The notes beneath the pieces are model-generated. The model was not told the DNA's origin. It ran no database searches and saw nothing but the letters and a program-made list of their open reading frames with translations. The translations under genes and the position numbers were made by a program. A stretch of 64,000 bases of DNA. Origin: Klebsiella sp. RIT-PI-d. Lineage in GTDB: Bacteria; Pseudomonadota; Gammaproteobacteria; Enterobacterales; Enterobacteriaceae. Shown one piece after another: positions 62,523-64,000 of this stretch (the stretch's first letter is position 1; each line of letters opens with the position of its first letter). The stretch lies in NCBI RefSeq assembly GCF_001187865.1, contig NZ_LGIT01000009.1, positions 620,001 to 684,000 of the forward strand. Reading direction: 5' to 3'.

Positions 62523-62702
62523 GATAAATATCCCTGAAGTAGTTTGCTTACAGAGTACTGAAAGTCGCTGCGCCTGCAAATGATAGCGTCAAAAAATGTG
62601 AATTATGCAATGACGGCGATTTTCAGACATCGCCCGCTGGTGGGTTTGGTGGTGGCTCTGCCAGGATTATCGTACACTGGCTGAAACTGCCCGGAGGAAA
62701 AG

Positions 62703-63116
62703 ATGAAAGAGCACGATATTGCAGGCATTCTGACATCAACACGTACTATCGCGCTGGTCGGCGCGAGCGATAAACCTGAACGTCCCAGCTATCGGGTCAT
62801 GAAATATCTGCTGGACCAGGGATATCACGTTATTCCGGTGTCGCCCAAAGTGGCAGGCAAAACGCTGCTGGGTCAGCAGGGCTACGCCTCTCTGGCTGAT
62901 GTGCCGGAGGCCATTGATATGGTCGATGTATTTCGCAATTCAGAAGCCGCGTGGGGCGTGGCGCAGGAGGCTATTGCTGTAGGCGCAAAAACACTATGGT
63001 TGCAGCTTGGCGTCATTAATGAACAGGCGGCAGTGCTGGCGAGTGATGCCGGGTTAAACGTGGTTATGGACCGCTGCCCGGCCATTGAGATCCCCCGCCT
63101 GGGACTGGCGAAATAA
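62703..63116 (+). CDS. yccU: CoA-binding-fold protein YccU
   Basis: A 137-residue Rossmann-fold protein of the CoA_binding_2 family (as in succinyl-CoA synthetase alpha). Its function is unknown. The N-terminal nucleotide loop [21 protein letters not shown] (about 18-38) and the C-terminal [14 protein letters not shown] are conserved. ATG 62703 follows GGAGG. It converges on hspQ across a shared terminator. Confidence 0.93.
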   Translation: MKEHDIAGILTSTRTIALVGASDKPERPSYRVMKYLLDQGYHVIPVSPKVAGKTLLGQQGYASLADVPEAIDMVDVFRNSEAAWGVAQEAIAVGAKTLWLQLGVINEQAAVLASDAGLNVVMDRCPAIEIPRLGLAK

Positions 63117-63118
63117 AA

Positions 63119-63150
63119 TAAAAGCCCGTCGGTTTCCCGACGGGCTTTTT
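63119..63150. terminator. Bidirectional terminator between yccU and hspQ
   Basis: AAAGCCCGTCGG/CCGACGGGCTTT with a 4-nt loop, preceded by an A-rich run and followed by TT. Confidence 0.92.
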
Positions 63151-63170
63151 AACAGATTACGTCGTACTGG

Positions 63171-63488
63171 TTAGTGACAAAGTCTGGGCGCCTGGAGCTG
63201 GCGACGGATTGTCCGGGCCAGTTCGTCCATAGACGGTTGTTCGGGATGCTCTTTAAGCATCTCGCCGCTAAGCTGTGCTTCAGCAAGATAGGTATGAACA
63301 GGTTGTCCGCTGTCATCTTCCATCACAACATGGTACCAGGGCGCGGCACGTAATTCGTCAGTCACCTCAAGTTCCTCCGGAGCAGGTTCGTCGAGGGAAT
63401 ATTCGGCATCCACATCCACGATAACGCCCAGATAACCCAGCAGGTTGTGGCGTACCTGCTGACCAATGCCGTATTTGCTGGCAATCAT
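63171..63488 (-). CDS. hspQ: Heat shock protein HspQ (hemimethylated-DNA-binding, Lon specificity factor)
   Basis: HspQ is a small heat-shock-induced protein that binds hemimethylated DNA at oriC and can stimulate Lon. The 105-residue product is the E. coli length. Core motifs are FGIGQQVRH-like [19 protein letters not shown] and [20 protein letters not shown] 63488 has a perfect AGGAGG at 5 nt; a GTG two codons upstream is less likely. Its promoter looks sigma-32 dependent. Confidence 0.96.
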   Translation of the reverse strand: MIASKYGIGQQVRHNLLGYLGVIVDVDAEYSLDEPAPEELEVTDELRAAPWYHVVMEDDSGQPVHTYLAEAQLSGEMLKEHPEQPSMDELARTIRRQLQAPRLCH

Positions 63489-63522
63489 TGTCACCTCCTG
63501 AGGAAAAATATCGCTACAGTCT

Positions 63523-63550
63523 ATGTAAGGTTACTTTCCCATTTTTCAAG
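63523..63550 (-). promoter_or_regulatory. Sigma-32-like promoter of hspQ
   Basis: On the minus strand a perfect CTTGAAA (63550-63544), a 13-bp spacer and CCTTACAT (63530-63523) resemble the heat-shock promoter CTTGAAA-N13-CCCCATNT. The -35 abuts the rlmI stop. hspQ is a known RpoH-regulated gene in E. coli. Confidence 0.62.
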
Positions 63551-64000
63551 TTACATGATGCGACAGGCAAACCCTTTTAGATAGAGTCCTTCCGGATAGG
63601 TTGCGATCACCGGGTGATCGGCGGCCTGACGGAACTGCTCTATAAATTGTATATCACGTCCGGCATCTATAGCGGCATCGGCAACAATTTTCTGGAATAA
63701 ATCGGTGGTCATCAGTCCAGAACAGGAGAAGGTCAGCAGCACGCCGCCGGGATTAAGCAGCTGGATCGCCAGCATATTGATATCTTTGTAGCCGCGGCAG
63801 GCACCCTGTAACTGGCTTTTATTTTCGACAAATTTCGGCGGGTCCATGACGATGACGTCAAATTTTTCGCCGTTATCACGGTATTTACGCAGCAGTTTGA
63901 ATACGTCATCGCGCACAAACTCGGCTTTACTGAGGTCGAGCTGGTTTAACTCAACGTTCTGTTTGGCCACGTCCAGCGCTTCCTGAGAGGTATCAACGCT
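63551..64000 (-). CDS. rlmI: 23S rRNA m5C1962 methyltransferase RlmI, C-terminal part
   Basis: RlmI (YccW) methylates C1962 of 23S rRNA. The frame is open to the right edge, giving the last 149 residues of a protein normally about 396 long; the PUA domain and most of the SAM motif are outside. Visible are [14 protein letters not shown] (SAM-binding strand), [11 protein letters not shown] (motif IV) and catalytic Cys in FSCSGLM. It ends [12 protein letters not shown]. Confidence 0.96.
   Translation of the reverse strand, partial: SVDTSQEALDVAKQNVELNQLDLSKAEFVRDDVFKLLRKYRDNGEKFDVIVMDPPKFVENKSQLQGACRGYKDINMLAIQLLNPGGVLLTFSCSGLMTTDLFQKIVADAAIDAGRDIQFIEQFRQAADHPVIATYPEGLYLKGFACRIM

Noticed and set aside
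1-64000. CRISPR arrays, tRNA genes, insertion sequences, prophage or toxin-antitoxin genes
   Set aside because: I looked for regular direct repeats, cloverleaf ends, transposase and integrase motifs and small paired ORFs and found none; gene order is essentially that of the enterobacterial core.

Overview
The window is a piece of chromosome from a member of the family Enterobacteriaceae. Nearly every protein matches a known Escherichia coli K-12 protein in length, motifs and order, along the core block pflB-focA through to rlmI. Many residues and short spans differ from K-12 (porin loops, LdtD linker, SsuE and IHF-beta tails), so it is a related species rather than E. coli. The genus cannot be fixed by eye; Citrobacter, Enterobacter and similar genera are all possible. 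I see no insertion sequence, integrase, prophage, CRISPR array, tRNA or rRNA.

Layout. 1-5.1 kb: anaerobic formate metabolism (pflB partial, focA) with ycaO and ycaP. 5.3-10.9 kb: serC-aroA (serine, vitamin B6 and aromatic synthesis), cmk-rpsA and ihfB. 11-18.4 kb: ycaI and the lipid A/LPS group msbA, lpxK, ycaQ, ycaR, kdsB. 18.5-27.5 kb: ycbJ, elyC, cmoM and the condensin operon mukF-mukE-mukB. 27.7-31 kb: ldtD, mepK and gloC. 31-40 kb: aspC, ompF, asnS and pncB on the minus strand, then pepN. 40-51.3 kb: ssuE, pyrD, zapC, ycbX, rlmL, uup and pqiABC. 51.5-64 kb: rmf, fabA, lonH, matP, ompA, sulA, sxy, yccS, helD, mgsA, yccU, hspQ and rlmI (partial).

Themes. Cell-envelope genes dominate (msbA, lpxK, kdsB, elyC, ldtD, mepK, ompF, ompA, pqiABC, yccS, fabA). 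Chromosome organisation and division genes form a second group (mukFEB, matP, ihfB, zapC, sulA). Translation and RNA modification form a third (rpsA, asnS, cmoM, rlmL, rlmI, rmf, uup). Several classical operators can be read directly: a LexA box at sulA, a PurR box at pyrD, FadR and FabR boxes at fabA, an FNR box at focA, a CRP-like box at serC, OmpR-like boxes at ompF and a sigma-32-like promoter at hspQ.

Differences from K-12 are mostly gene absences: ycaL, ssuADCB (ssuE is left alone), the elf/ycb fimbrial cluster, yccF and yccT. I found no convincing undescribed multi-gene system. The best leads are the orphan ssuE, a 12-bp perfect inverted repeat just upstream of the rmf promoter, a 12-codon ORF upstream of pepN, and palindromes at the ihfB, aspC and pncB promoters.
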